From positions 1 to 64,000 of the forward strand of contig JACCGJ010003278.1 of NCBI GenBank assembly GCA_013407085.1: a stretch of 64,000 nucleotides of DNA. Reading direction: 5' to 3'. Both the position numbers and the translations under genes were made by a program. Below, piece after piece: positions 45,056 to 56,517 of the stretch (positions are counted from its first letter, which is position 1; every line of letters begins with the position of its first letter). The notes beneath the pieces were generated by a model. The model was not told where the DNA came from. It did not search any database and was given only the letters and a program-made list of their open reading frames with translations. This DNA is from Atriophallophorus winterbourni. Its lineage: Eukaryota; Platyhelminthes; Trematoda; Plagiorchiida; Microphallidae.

Positions 45056-46439
45056 ATGCGACAGATTCAAAGTCCAAAACAACAACAAAATCAGGAAGAA
45101 ACATCAGCAAATACCCTATCTCGAATAGTAAGAATTTCACTGAGCTCTATTAATACTACCGCTGTTTGACAAATGCTCTTATCGATGCACTACACCTTGC
45201 GCCTTAACCCAAAGTTCAAATATTTAAAGAAAACGAGCCAGCTAGGTACTAGACACGACTGCATTATCTGACGAAAACGTAAGCCATTGTGTCTACTCCA
45301 CAGAAGGCACAACTGAAATGCAGTTATTTGTAAACACTTGGAGGAAATTAAACGTCATCCCATTTAATAAATCCCAAGTTACTTACTTCACGCGGCCGAA
45401 GAAACAAAGTTTGCAGCAAAAGGTAATCTTTTCCTCGCTGTATACGTTAGCTTAAGCAGATGTTTCGGCCAGTTCTTTACCATTGCTAATGCCAAGCTGC
45501 CTATTTCTGGTGCCCAATTTCTGATCGATTACAATCTCGAGGTAGATATGATTAATCAAACTCATCGACAATGATACGAGATTAGGTTCTATCTGTCAGG
45601 CTCGTGGTTTGCCTATACTAACAATCCGTGTTGTAACATCCATATTTGCATATCCATTTCGGTCATTTGTTGCAAAATTTTCAAAGATTTTTTGATCGCA
45701 GAGATTTACTAATGTGGTCAATATTGAGGTCAAGTACCATATAGTCACACACGGTCCATCGGTGTTTACCATGCCAAAAAGAATATCTCCCAACAAGCTG
45801 AAAATCGCCACACAAAGGTTAAAACGTATGGTGGAGCTTGGAATTATCCGCCCATAAAATTTATAATTAGCCTTTCTGCTTCACAAGGTGGGAAAATGTC
45901 GCAGTTTCTAGGTTCCCGTTGTGATTATCGGTCTCTTAATTACATTACTGTATCATATCTTTGCCTATCCCACATATCCACTATTCTTACATTATTGAAT
46001 GAAAAACTGTCTTCTCCAAACTTGACTTTGTACTTGCTTATCATCTAATGACCGTCGCAAATAAAGCGATTCACAAACGAATTTTTAACCAAATTTAGTT
46101 TATCCATATGTTTCTGTTATTCTTCACTATCATGGCCCCTAGCTCACTCAGACAGGAACGTCGATTTCCTGGCCTATTTAACTATTACAGATGCTTCATA
46201 CTACACTGCACAAAGTTAGAGATATCGCTTATTGTTTTACTTCCTTGCGAGTAATGAGTTTTCTCAATGGGTATTAAAACTAAAATAACCTTTGAGATAT
46301 TTATAACCTTTTTCCTCAAAATGACAAATCTGCTATATGTCCTCCAACAAACCTGGTCCATTAGTTCTTCGAAAACTGCGAAGGTCAATTTTTAAAAATT
46401 ACATGGGTTATCTTACCACGGCATCCGATCTTTTCGTTG
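45056..46439. other. No recognisable gene
   Basis: A minus-strand frame at 45596-45811 has no known domain and begins at a non-ATG codon. The plus strand near 45900-46050 faintly resembles a decayed RT but cannot be supported. Confidence 0.4.
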
Positions 46440-46675
46440 TTTGAAAGATGTAGTAGCATCAAGTACCTTGTCAATACAATTACGGACAGTTGTAGCTGGA
46501 CCAATCATGTGACCACACAATTCCTGAAAGCTCGCCGGTTGTCATTCTAGTCTCTTCGCCTGCGGTCTTTCTCTATCCCACCCGATGTATATCAACTCTT
46601 TGTTTTTTCTTGCATCGTTACACACCTGCTTTACACATCCCCGTATTTTCTCCTTTGGGCTTAGGGCTAGCAACC
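46440..46675 (+). pseudogene. Family A-like LINE fragment (RT C-terminal)
   Basis: In shifting frames the sequence reads TNHVTTQFLKARRLSF, SLRLRSFSIPPDVYQLFVFS and VTHLLYTSP, closely matching the copy at 18894-19060. It is cut at about 46675 by an RTE 3' end. Confidence 0.65.
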
Positions 46676-46972
46676 CTATCCCGTAAAACCTACATTGCTA
46701 CGGAAACGATGACAACAGATCCGTGGTTCGGTCATGTCTGCAGGATGGATCCCAGTTTGCATACGAAGGAAGCCATGCACTGGCATCCGCAAGGTAAACG
46801 AAAAAGGGGACGGCCCAAGGAAACTTGGCGCAGAACGTTGGAACGCGAACTACATGCACAAGGATTCACGGTGCAGACGGCAACGGAAGCAGCGACAGAC
46901 CGGAACCACTGGCGTGAAGTTGTCTTCGCCTCATGTGCCGCCCGGCACGGAGAGGACTGAATGAATGAATCA
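46676..46972 (+). mobile_element. RTE-like LINE, 3' end only
   Basis: The frame to 46960 contains WFGHVCRMDPSLHTKEAMHW, PQGKRKRGRPKETWRRTLER and NHWREVVFASCAARHGED followed by a stop, the C-terminus of RTE-type RT. A TGAA run (46957-46972) is the 3' tail. It differs from the RTE at 14361-15916, so two RTE lineages are present. Confidence 0.85.
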
Positions 46973-46989
46973 ATGGAATTCCACGTCTC

Positions 46990-47799
46990 CGCAGATTGCA
47001 GCGTTATTTTAAAAGGCGAAATCATCCTTGTGAGGAGAATTCATGTGGGCGGTTTAATCGAACTACTGATGAAGGAGTAACTGCGGCCATGCTCATCTGA
47101 CTGCAGAGTTTATACCACTCAGCTAAGTCATGTTTTTGCTTAGCTTCAAACAGCGTTTCCTGCGACTCTGTCACGTTTGTACATATAACGCTAAGGTTCA
47201 CACCCGCGGATTTTGTTTTATAATGTGAGTCAGTCATTTTAGTATCAGTGTTTTTTGAGTCCTTTTTCGTTTCCGTTAAGTCGAGGAGTCACTGATCCCA
47301 ACGAACGCCTCCCCGTTTTAGTCACCATCTGCGCGGTTATCTGGGCAAATGTTGGCTTGCTCGAGTATGATGGATTATCTACCGGCTCTTCGGCAGTAGC
47401 CTCTAAGTCGGGTAACGACGGTGTCTTTATGACGTTTATTATCAGTTCATTTAGTTTGTGTATACTGGATTCCATTCCCTTTAGACGCGTCTCAATATCA
47501 TATTCAGGGGTTTTCGTCGCCGAGGCTGACGGCGTTGATTTGGCCTTGCAAACCAGACAAACATAACAAACACCAGGGCAATTATCTCCATTAATAATCG
47601 ATACTAAATCCGAGGTCAGCGATTTGTCGCATTTAGCATGAACTTTCGACAAACAATCGTAACACGTGACAGACTTTGCCTTAGGACCTACCGACTTTCG
47701 GCAAACCGCACACATGCAGCCCGGTGCGCTTTGTTTTCGTTTTGGGGTCATCCGGTCAGGGTTATGAGCAGCACTGTTCAGTGGTTTGTGTACCAGCAT
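46990..47799 (-). pseudogene. CR1-like LINE ORF1 with PHD-type zinc finger
   Basis: The frame 47799-47245 contains CMCAVCRKSVGPKAKSVTCY, DCLSKVHAKCD and CPGVCYVCLVCK, a PHD-like Cys4-His-Cys3 arrangement, then a coiled segment (LKGMESSIHKLNELI). PHD fingers are found in ORF1 of some CR1 and Jockey elements. After the stop at 47245 a shifted frame (47237-47022) continues. The 5' UTR may extend to about 47840. Confidence 0.75.
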
Positions 47800-47859
47800 T
47801 GGCTCTATCGAGCGATCGCACGATGTTGAAAGTATGACCAGTCGACGGCGAAGAATAAG

Positions 47860-48034
47860 ATCTTTCCGATGACGTTAATCCCTTTGAGGACTTGAAGAGT
47901 ATTAACAGAGTTGCACGCGTAGATCCAATATGGGAAAATCACGATAAATCCCAATTTGCTCGTATTATCGAATACGAGTGGTATATCCAGAAAGCTGACT
48001 TCGAGAGGAGTCTAACAACGATTAATATGTCCAC
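47860..48034 (+). CDS. Candidate internal exon of an unidentified host gene
   Basis: Bounded by AG (47858-47859) and a strong donor AC|GTAAGTG (48034/48035). The frame encodes about 58 residues including NPFEDLKSINRVARVDPIW and ARIIEYEWYIQKADFERSL, a charged helical composition unlike the AT-rich noise around it. I cannot name the family. A possible last exon ending YDSRRDIEDTELQADEDSYY and a stop (48770-48836) lies downstream, but its phase does not fit directly, so another exon would be needed. Confidence 0.35.
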
Positions 48035-48099
48035 GTAAGTGTAAGTTTAAGAACAGTATGTCCTGATAATCAGGAGCTCAAAATAATGCGACCGCACGG

Positions 48100-48420
48100 C
48101 ACGTTGAAGGATATGATATACAACAAACTGATTAATGGTGTGCGCTATGTAACCTCGCGGTACAATACTCAAATATTGATCATGGGGGATTACAACTTTC
48201 TCCAGATCTTTGGTTGCGCTCGCAGACGACTTTTTCGATTTGCGAGAATCATCTGGAGGTTTTAATAACGAATCTTTCGGCTAAGTAGCAATCCGTTCGT
48301 CACGCCACGGAACTGTCTCGTCAAAGCCTGGGTCACAAGGCTTATTCGTCGACAGCATCGTAACGCTGAGTCATGTGATTGTGGTCAAAGCTAGGTGCCA
48401 CTGTGGGTCACATGTGACCT
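48100..48420 (+). pseudogene. Decayed CR1-like endonuclease fragment
   Basis: Reads SRYNTQILIMGDYNFLQIFG (a GDFN-type motif) and, in other frames downstream, NPFVTPRN and a HVIVVKARC end. No longer coding. Confidence 0.4.
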
Positions 48421-50016
48421 GCAAATGTGCTTCCGCAGGAGGACTAAACTTATTGTTATTCACTACACGTTACTAACTTGTAACCGTCTGTAGTCGGAGA
48501 CTTAGATCAGACACAGAGAGAATTGCTAACGTCAGTTATTTTTCCAAATTACATTGCAATATTAAACGAACCGCTTCACTATTCTGGTTGTTTTAAACAT
48601 ATACAACCAACAGTATAAGAACGATAGTGCATATTAAGTGGTAAATATGTGTACACCAGAATAGTTCATGTTCGCCAGTAGTTACGATGATCCCCATAAT
48701 GCGTAGAGAATTACCCCAACCCTATTAGCTTTATTCGTTTTATTTGCTTCTGTAAAGATTCGCTTCATCGCACAGGAATTTATGACTCGCGGCGTGATAT
48801 AGAGGATACCGAATTACAAGCCGACGAGGACTCTTATTATGAGTAAGGTTAGTGAAACATATCATCGAATAGAATATTGTAAATATGTCTATATCAAGAC
48901 AAAAAGTGTTTTTTGAATATAATTATTAGATGACGTCGTCGGAAATTATACTTGCGCGAGAATTAATTTCGATACAACGATGTATCAGTTATTAATGAAA
49001 AACCTATCGGAATGTCGCGCTTTTCTTCGAATCTCAATAGAATCCTATCAAAGCTTGCGCTATGCTAATGTCCGTATTAGGTCTTGAAAGGTCATATGTG
49101 CTTACCTCATCACCCTTTGTTTTTGTGAAGTCGATTGCGTTTTATAGAATAAATATTTCTGTTGTCTGAGTGACCATAAATAATCGCGCTTTCGTAATCG
49201 ATACATTCAGTCTATTTCAAATTGCAAGTACTATTGCGATCTGTGAATTATATTGTTTATATCTGTCTTCTGGTCACACAAACTGAGTATACTTCTGGCG
49301 CAACAAAATGACTGCTGAAAATCACAGTATACAAATCTTGATGAAGATCGACTGTATTATTTTCTATGTATTTTGCTCAGTTTATATTTATGAAAATTCA
49401 AGGTGTTTAATAAAATGAAATTCATAAAGCTCAACAATATCGAAATAGTGAAAATTAAATTTAAGTTTATAAAAACAAACAAAGCAATTTGTTCAAACAG
49501 TGCATAAGTAATTGGAAAACGAATAACTAAATAAAACTTGTCTAGTGTAGCTTGAAAGTTATGCACGTTAGTTGAGTGATTAATGGTAGAAAGTCAACTG
49601 TTCCAAGGTAAACACGGTCATAATAAAAATATCTACACTTTATACAAGTTTATCCCAAGGGCATTAAATTACTGAAATACATGCAGTGGTGTCCGAGCAC
49701 ACCATTCATACATTTTCAGTGCATTTGAGAAATAATGTTAGTCAATAAATGTAAGAGAACCTCACTAAAACACTGCAAATTATTTTTGAACTCACCCATT
49801 CGATTCCTCTCATTTATTATCGTCCATTTTGCCAGAGACCTCAACGTATTGCCTCAAATTGTGTGGAATATCTCGTTGGATTAATCAGTTCCATATGTGA
49901 TATAGAGTTTAGACATTCGATTTTTGACCTGGAGAATCCTTTGTTTTGAGAAAACTTCGTTTACGCACCCGGTCGCATTATATGAGTTTAGAATTTCCTC
50001 GAAATCTAGAATGTTC
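48421..50016. other. AT-rich DNA, no firm gene
   Basis: Apart from the possible short terminal exon at 48770-48836 nothing is supported. Confidence 0.4.
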
Positions 50017-50243
50017 CTAATCACTGATCGGTGTGTTGATCCGGTTGTCGAGATCGCATGATTCACTGTGCAGTCGCGGAGGTGTCTTGACATCGCCTTG
50101 ACAATCACTTGAACTTGAATTGCTCGACAGATGCTGTTGATAAACGATTGCCATTGGATGATCCGTTCCACCAATCAGGTAGTGTGAACAAGGAACATGA
50201 TAAAGTATCATTTGGTGGCGTGCGTCATTTGTACAATTGCCTC
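50017..50243 (-). CDS. Candidate terminal exon of an unidentified host gene
   Basis: After an acceptor (TTTCTATAG, 50245-50244) the frame runs 75 codons to a TAG at 50019-50017. It contains HVPCSHYLIGGTDHPMAIVY, then a Ser-rich NSSSSDCQGDVKTPP and a final DNRINTPISD. Balanced composition and splice signal suggest coding sequence, but the family is unknown and no upstream partner exon is identified. Confidence 0.3.
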
Positions 50244-50582
50244 CTATAGAAACCCGAGAGTGCACATCAACCAATCAGGTGATGCGTGTATGTGTTGGAA
50301 GTGTTTTACTACGGAAACCCGAGAAGTTAAGGGTAGACATTAAGTGCGGCGTATTTATTTCTGTCGGCCAATAAGAATTGACCGTCGTTGGAGTGAAATT
50401 TGAGTGTTATCTGGCGTGAAGGTCTTCCTCGTTTCATGAATAAATGAAATTTTTCGTTTTTAATTAAAAACACGTTACACATATTAGATTGACAGGCATA
50501 CAGTTGATTCACAATGTGAAACAAACAAGCTGTCGCATAGATAGCAATTTTTTTAGATGACCTGAAGAAATAGTAAACAACC

Positions 50583-50586
<4 letters not shown>

Positions 50587-50639
<53 letters not shown>
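50587..50639. repeat. TA dinucleotide microsatellite
   Basis: About 26 uninterrupted TA units. Confidence 0.98.
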
Positions 50640-50642
<3 letters not shown>

Positions 50643-50929
50643 ACTGTTGCATTACATGCTAACTGGATTAACTTAACCATGGAACAAGGTAACAATGGTT
50701 TATTTCAGTAAAGAAGCGCACAAGCTTAAAACAACCGCAGGATATTGCGGTGTTCAATAATGCAAGCAATAAGTGAAAAAATACGCGAATGTCATAAGAA
50801 GATCGGCCTCATGGGATTTTATAGTGATGTTCGTGGAGGTAAGAATCAATACTGTTTTTAGACACGGTTAAAGATTCAGGGTGTCCGATGCCTCAGAAGT
50901 AGCTTTATATGAAGTGAATGAAAGGTTGC

Positions 50930-51320
50930 ATTTTTCACATCAATATATAAGTTTGCTCCTGAAAATCCTTTCAATAGGTAAATGCACAACACCCGACGGT
51001 AATGAGTTCCATAGGAAAATAAATGCGCACCAGATAAAGGCACCGACGGCAGTTTCGGTGAAGATGTGGAATATCAAATGCCATTGTGCGAGTTTTCTAG
51101 GACTCAACGGACTACAGGTTAGAGAAATGGTGTTAATATTGGAATAAATACGTATCAGAGCAGTTCCATAAGAAAATAAATGCATCCAGATAAAGGCACC
51201 GACGGCAGTTTCGGTGAAGATGTGGAATATCAAATGCCATTGTGCGAGTTTTCTAGGACTCAACGGACTACAGGTTAGAGAAATGGTGTTAATATTGGAA
51301 TAAATACGTATCAGAGCAGA
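50930..51320 (-). pseudogene. CR1-like RT C-terminal end with 157-bp tandem duplication
   Basis: In alternating frames the minus strand reads RNCRRCLYLVRIYF and WNSLPSGVVHLPIERIFRSK, the CR1 C-terminus. The segment from 51005 recurs from 51162, a 157-bp duplication with few differences covering the conserved SVRxxFAWN region. Confidence 0.75.
51005..51319. repeat. 157-bp tandem duplication (two units)
   Basis: Units start AGTTCCATAGGAAAATAAAT at 51005 and AGTTCCATAAGAAAATAAAT at 51162 and are near-identical to the end (TACGTATCAGAGC). Confidence 0.95.
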
Positions 51321-51330
51321 CCTCACCTTA

Positions 51331-51541
51331 TGCGCAAAAGATATATGGAATGACTTGCCCTGTTCACTTTGGAGAAATTGTCAAAATCGTCGTCTGAAAA
51401 GTGTGGATGAAGAAATAATCCTCTCGGACTTGCATTGTTGCTAGATATAGACGAAAGGAGCAAACCTATGTTTCATGATATACGAACAGCGGTGTACACG
51501 AGGTGTATATCAATGTTTGTGACCATAAATTCTTGAATCTT
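51331..51541 (+). pseudogene. CR1-like LINE (family B) 3' end
   Basis: Begins AKDIWNDLPCSLW (the 'A.D.WN.LP' C-terminal motif) and ends GTGACCATAAATTCTTGAAT followed by one more heptamer, the family B tail. Heavily 5'-truncated. Confidence 0.65.
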
Positions 51542-53129
51542 GACATCGGTAATGACCGTATCCGAATAGTGCGGATGCATGCTGTGGCATGTTGAAACCA
51601 TACGCTTCAATGTCCTTATCCCAACATGCGTTGTCTTACTTTGGACGGACTACTTTGCCACTTACTTCGCACACCCCTTACTGTTCTCTATATAAACACT
51701 GACCCTGTTCAGCTATAGGACCTGCGAACCTGTGTTCTGAGTCTCGACTTGGTTATTTCATAACTATCCTGCGTTGTTCTGTTCCCTTTCTCGGTGGGAT
51801 TGTTCTCTCGTATCGTATTAGTTGATCAGCAGGCACAACTGTCTGTCGAACCCAGTACATAACAGGAGCAAACGAAGTTTATGGGATTCACGAATCAAAG
51901 CATTCAAGAATTTAAGGTTTAAAACTCAAACGATTTACAACATCACGAGAATACGGCATGAATGTAAATGTGAAAAAAATAATATTTGATGGATAGACAG
52001 ATTTGTGTCTTATCTGCGAGTAAGATAACTGAAGAGGTTTCAACGATCCATGAAAGATTGATAAAGTTAAGGTTGGAAACCACCATGTAAGTATATTGTC
52101 GTAATCGACCACGTATGGTCGTTACATATGACACAACTTTGAAGAAGATACCGAAAGAACTGACCCGGTTGCTGATATGAATAATCCACTAGAATTGATT
52201 GAAAAGTATTGGACAGAAGAATGGATTGAATATATTTATGTGCTTGTCAATTGTGATGACAATCCGTATTCGTTTGTACTGTAGCAATTGTACCGAATGC
52301 GCAGTCATATTTTGTTTCGTTTGCACGTTGTTACAGCCAGACGAATTCAAATGGCGTGCACTCCACCTACCTAATCAGCTTAAAAATAAAACGGAACATT
52401 TTATTCCCAACTGTCACACCTTCTCAACTGAAAGCATGAAATGTTTCTAAAATGTGTCGACGTGAGGGGTCCATTTCAGACGTTCTGTGTTATCTTGGTT
52501 GTGAAAACAATGAATACACTAACGTGTGTGTGTAGTGTAGATCGTGCGGATGGCCTGAGACATGCAATACTTGATAGCGTCGTATTCTTCTAAACCCATA
52601 TCTAGATTTCACAACATGAGCTTCTAGCTTGACTGATTCCTCGCCTGTTGTAGCCTATTTTACACTGTTACAAGCCTCACAGGACATAATCTTACTGTCT
52701 CGAAACTGCCAAAAACCAGTTGGGTGCGCAGGGATGTGAGCAAAACTTTACTTTGGTTCATATAATATTGGTATAAAAGCATTACATTGATTACTACTTT
52801 TTAGCTAACCTTGAGTTATGTTCATGGCTAGAGCAGAACCTCTGTTCTCTTCATCCTATTTTGTTATTGTTGTTGGTCCAAATAACCCACTAGCATGGTT
52901 TTGACCTAGGTCAATGGTCGCTGTGACTACAACATTGCTGTAACCACCCAGCAACCCAATTCAAATTAACGCTGTCTAGGACGCTTCAAACAGCGGTCAA
53001 CATGAGCAAAAGTACATTACTAACGGGGCTAATGATCAACAAATAATACATAGGCAGACCCGGTATACTCGTTCAGGGCAATGCCATTAAAATAATGGTT
53101 AAAAAGTACGCTTGGAAAGAGATAAATTT
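51542..53129. other. No recognisable gene; one degenerate hammerhead-repeat relic
   Basis: At 52650-52765 the order CACTGTTACAAGCCTCAC, TCTTACTGTCTC and GGGATGTGAGCAA follows the unit at 18380-18515, but the CTGATGA core is deleted. The rest shows nothing supported. Confidence 0.5.
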
Positions 53130-53136
53130 TTATTGA

Positions 53137-54830
53137 TTACAAATTCTGGGACGCATCCAAATCGACAACAAGTATTTCATCTTCAATCGTCACTCCCACG
53201 TTAGATTCTGTTTCTTCAGATACTTCAGTTAATCCTAAAGGGGCAATCATGTAGGGCGGGATCGGATTGCAGCTGCAGTCGTTCACAAAATCACGAAACT
53301 CTATTCGCAATTGATTGAAAGCAGCTGCGGACAGCTTGCGCTCAGCCTGCTGAAGTAGCGGTTGCCAGGCTGAAACCCCGGAATAATGGGCGTAAGTTGT
53401 CATTGTCTGGTCAACATAACCTGAGGTTATTGGCAGCATTTCGTTGTAACATCTTTGCCAACGATTGAAGATGGGATAATTATCTGAAAGCCAATTGATT
53501 AAGCGAATGAATTTCACTAACCCATGGAAATACCTCGTGCGTTTCTAACATACAAAGCATGCCGACAAGGCAGAAGATAATCGGTGGAAAATGGACAATC
53601 ACACTGCCAGGTGACTGTAGATACCTTGTATGTCTTGGAACCTTCAGTCACCGCGGATAATTCCTGTATGTGGATGCAAGTCATCAAACGGTTTTGCCGC
53701 AGGTGGTCGGTCAGCAATTCCACTGCCTCGGGTACCAACAGGGAGCACATTCCATCAAGCTCAGTGTGCTGAGGAATTTCACAAGGCCGACGACTGGTAG
53801 AGACAAATAAAGCCTGACGATTCTGAAGTATGTGTTGGAAGACGTCCTTCGTTCTTTCTACAGCTTGCCAGAGACAAATGTTCGCACTCAAATTGTGCCT
53901 CTTAATTGACCGATGGGTGGCTTCAACGAAGTTATTGTACCTTCGGCCAAAAGTGGGAACTCGAGACGATCTGATTGTTGTCCACATGAGGCTCAGTGGA
54001 TCAGTCTAGGCCTCACGTACTGTTGGTATAGGGTTTCGTCAACCCTATTAATTGCATTCAAAGATACAATATATCTCCACCTGTTGCGCGTGCTCATGGC
54101 TACGTAGAACCACTTCATAAACAAGGCACCAGGTTGCTGTAAATATGTTAAGTAATTAAGATGAACATATTCTTTTGGTAACATTCCGTATAATGTGCAC
54201 ACGACACAGAAACACGTGTGCTGCTGGCATTTTAGCTCTCACTGAAGCCTGAGTGGCAGCGCTGTCATCCATCATGACCGACAGAATGCTAACAGGGTTA
54301 GCGAATTCCAAAAACTTTCTTAGGAAAAAAGATATTGACGCTGTGGTCTTCGTCCGCAACCATCCGAAGCAAACTGGAATACCCTTACCGCGGCCATCTA
54401 CCACAACAATGACGAATAAGTGGTACTTTTCAGGGCAACTCTTGAAAGTTGAGTCAATGGCAATGAAATGAGGAAACCGGCGGCAAAGCTTTATCTGTTC
54501 ATTCGTCATAAATATGAATGAGTGAGATTGCTCTCAGCATCAGTTTCCAAAGAACAACGGCCGGAGGTATTGAGCTGGGAGCTCAAGTCGTATAAAGAAC
54601 TTGTGGTTTTGCGACTCGCCAGCAGCTTCCATCGCATGTTTCTTACGCCGTTGCGCCAAGACTGGAGCCGTTGCGCCGAGACTGGACCTTGACGTGGTGC
54701 AGCGGCTTGCGTGCCTCGATGATCCATTGAGCTATACTGGGTGATTTCTTTGTGGCATCTTCAGAGTTGCTCATACCAGGTTGGTCAATGGTGAGAAGCC
54801 AGACAAACACAGTCTCCTTGTTCCTCGCGG
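53137..54830 (-). pseudogene. MULE transposase with SWIM zinc finger (broken)
   Basis: Minus-strand order: a decayed N-terminal part (54834-54506, frameshifted), the DDE core (54509-54156: FIAIDSTFKSCPEKYHLFVI, GIPVCFGWL, a VMMDDSAATQAS motif, RVHIIRNV), a middle part (54120-53993: ALFMKWFYVAMSTRNRW), then RYNNFVEATHRSIKRHNLS and the SWIM finger CDCPFSTDYLLPCRHALYV (53987-53517), and a C-terminal tail (53517-53137). This is Mutator-like (ZSWIM-related) transposase. Frame changes near 54000, 53520 and 54510 inactivate it; a short intron (acceptor TTTACAG near 54136) may explain one of the breaks. No terminal inverted repeats were recognised. Confidence 0.85.
53650..53741. repeat. 92-bp segment of the transposase duplicated at 54982-55073
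   Basis: The two copies share CGGATAATTCCTGTATGTGG through GTCGGTCAGCAATTCCACTG to the CTCGGGTA(C/T) end, in direct orientation, with about three mismatches. The second copy lies outside the transposase frame, 1.3 kb away. Confidence 0.9.
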
Positions 54831-55073
54831 ACATTGTATACCAGGAGAGGCGTATGAATCCGCAAGGATCACCGGCTCGACTGGTTTAGGATGATGTCGG
54901 GAGTCCCTGCTTGGTCTCTACCTCGCGAATGGCTTGTGAACTGTACCTACAGTATCCGGCCCCGATAGGTGCGGATAATTCACCACGGATAATTCCTGTA
55001 TGTGGACGCAAGTCATCAAACGGTTTTGCCGCAGGTGGTCGGTCAGCAATTCCACTGCCTCGGGTACTAACAG

Positions 55074-55449
55074 CATGCTTCCTCGCATGCATTGTACATT
55101 CGAATCCTCAGGTTCACAAACGAATACTAGATCAACTAGATCGTATTATTATTGATTCATTCGTTATGTCATTGGCTCGGTGAATTCTTAGCAATATCTA
55201 TTTCACTAGGGATAGCTTCCAAACTACATTTTTACATTTTGAATATAACTTTTATATAATAAAATTTGATTTGGTGTATCAAATTCTTATGTCTTTATTT
55301 TTATCTGAATACGTTTAGTGTCGTCATAGAATTTATTTAATGCAGAATGCGTGTTTAGATAAAAGAAATAATTTTTAAAACCAAGAAGGCGATTTAGTAA
55401 ATTATTTATGTGAGGACACAGTGTACAGTGTCATTGCGAATCTGGTTAT
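55074..55449. other. AT-rich DNA with no recognisable gene
   Basis: Nothing supported. Confidence 0.4.
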
Positions 55450-55665
55450 GAGCTGTTACTGCTCTCCGCCGCGGAACGTAGATCAAACCGTCAGCATGCA
55501 CCTTCATCCGTTTGACCAAGTACGAAATATCGCTGTTGTCTCTGCTTGAGCGATTGTTCTTCCCGAATAGAACTCAGTAGTCATTTGAAACAAAGTGCAA
55601 CATAAAAACTTCATATGATGTACACCCCTGGTCGACATCATCCGTAGGAAACCAACATCAACAGC
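55450..55665 (+). repeat. Family C LINE 3' UTR fragment
   Basis: Matches 16940-17150 in order: GAGCTGTTACTGCTCTCCGC, CGGAACGTAGATCA, TGAGCGATTGTTCTTCCCGA, AACTTCATATGATGTACACC, CTGGTCGACATC and a CCAACATCAACAGCA end. Strongly 5'-truncated. Confidence 0.65.
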
Positions 55666-56517
55666 ATTGTTTTTGTTTATTGTATAAATTGCAAGGATAC
55701 TGTTTGGACAGAAATGGGTATGCTGCTTTATCAAGAATCTGAATCAGACCGTCAATAAGCATACGAGAATAGTCCGAATCGGATGACTTACCTTTTAACA
55801 TGAATACGTCCAATTTCATTAGAATAAAATATAAACTGGAACGTGTTTGCTTGTGTTTAATATGCTGAGGAAGAACTGGGTGATTCCGTTGGTGCGCTTA
55901 ATTTGTAAAAGCTTGAACGGTTAGCTACATTCACTTGTGCACTTTGACGCCCGTTCTGGACTACGAAAATGAGTCACATGGGCATGACAATATCACTACA
56001 CTACACTATGTAATAATTCGAAATGGGTATTGCCACATATATGCATCGTTGAGCGAAGTAGGTCAGGCATTTGCAAGGTGAATATGTGAATTTATGCGTA
56101 ACACACACTGACGAGTTGATACATTGAGGTAGAAATAAGCATGTGTAAACGTTGTTAGTATGGTTTCCGTACGTGCGCCACCCGTAACTAAAATCATGTG
56201 ACCGAATGTGAATATCGTTAAGTCTTTCGTATACAAACAACGAATCGTTCTCGGAAATGATTGTAATTTAATATTGACTATGCTGTTGCTGAGATCTATG
56301 GTTCCATGTCGACCACTGTTTCACACATGAAACGTACACAATTGCTCAAAAATACACAATGAACCTTACAGCGATAAGTTAGGATATACGCACATTTTAT
56401 CAAGTGATGGACAAAATATTAGGAGAACTTGACAAACGCCTGTTTCATCAATATTATTAGCCATCAAACAGATATGGTTTATTGGTAGGTTCCAAGGTTG
56501 TCGGGGTGGTTTTGGGG
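55666..56517. other. AT-rich DNA with no recognisable gene
   Basis: No supported feature on either strand. Confidence 0.4.

Noticed and set aside
52199..52450. An 83-codon plus-strand frame with a CxxC pair.
   Set aside because: No recognisable domain; a faint similarity to a LINE C-terminus is too weak to support.
53584..54471. Plus-strand frames within the MULE region.
   Set aside because: Antisense shadows of the transposase frames, which carry the DDE and SWIM motifs on the minus strand.
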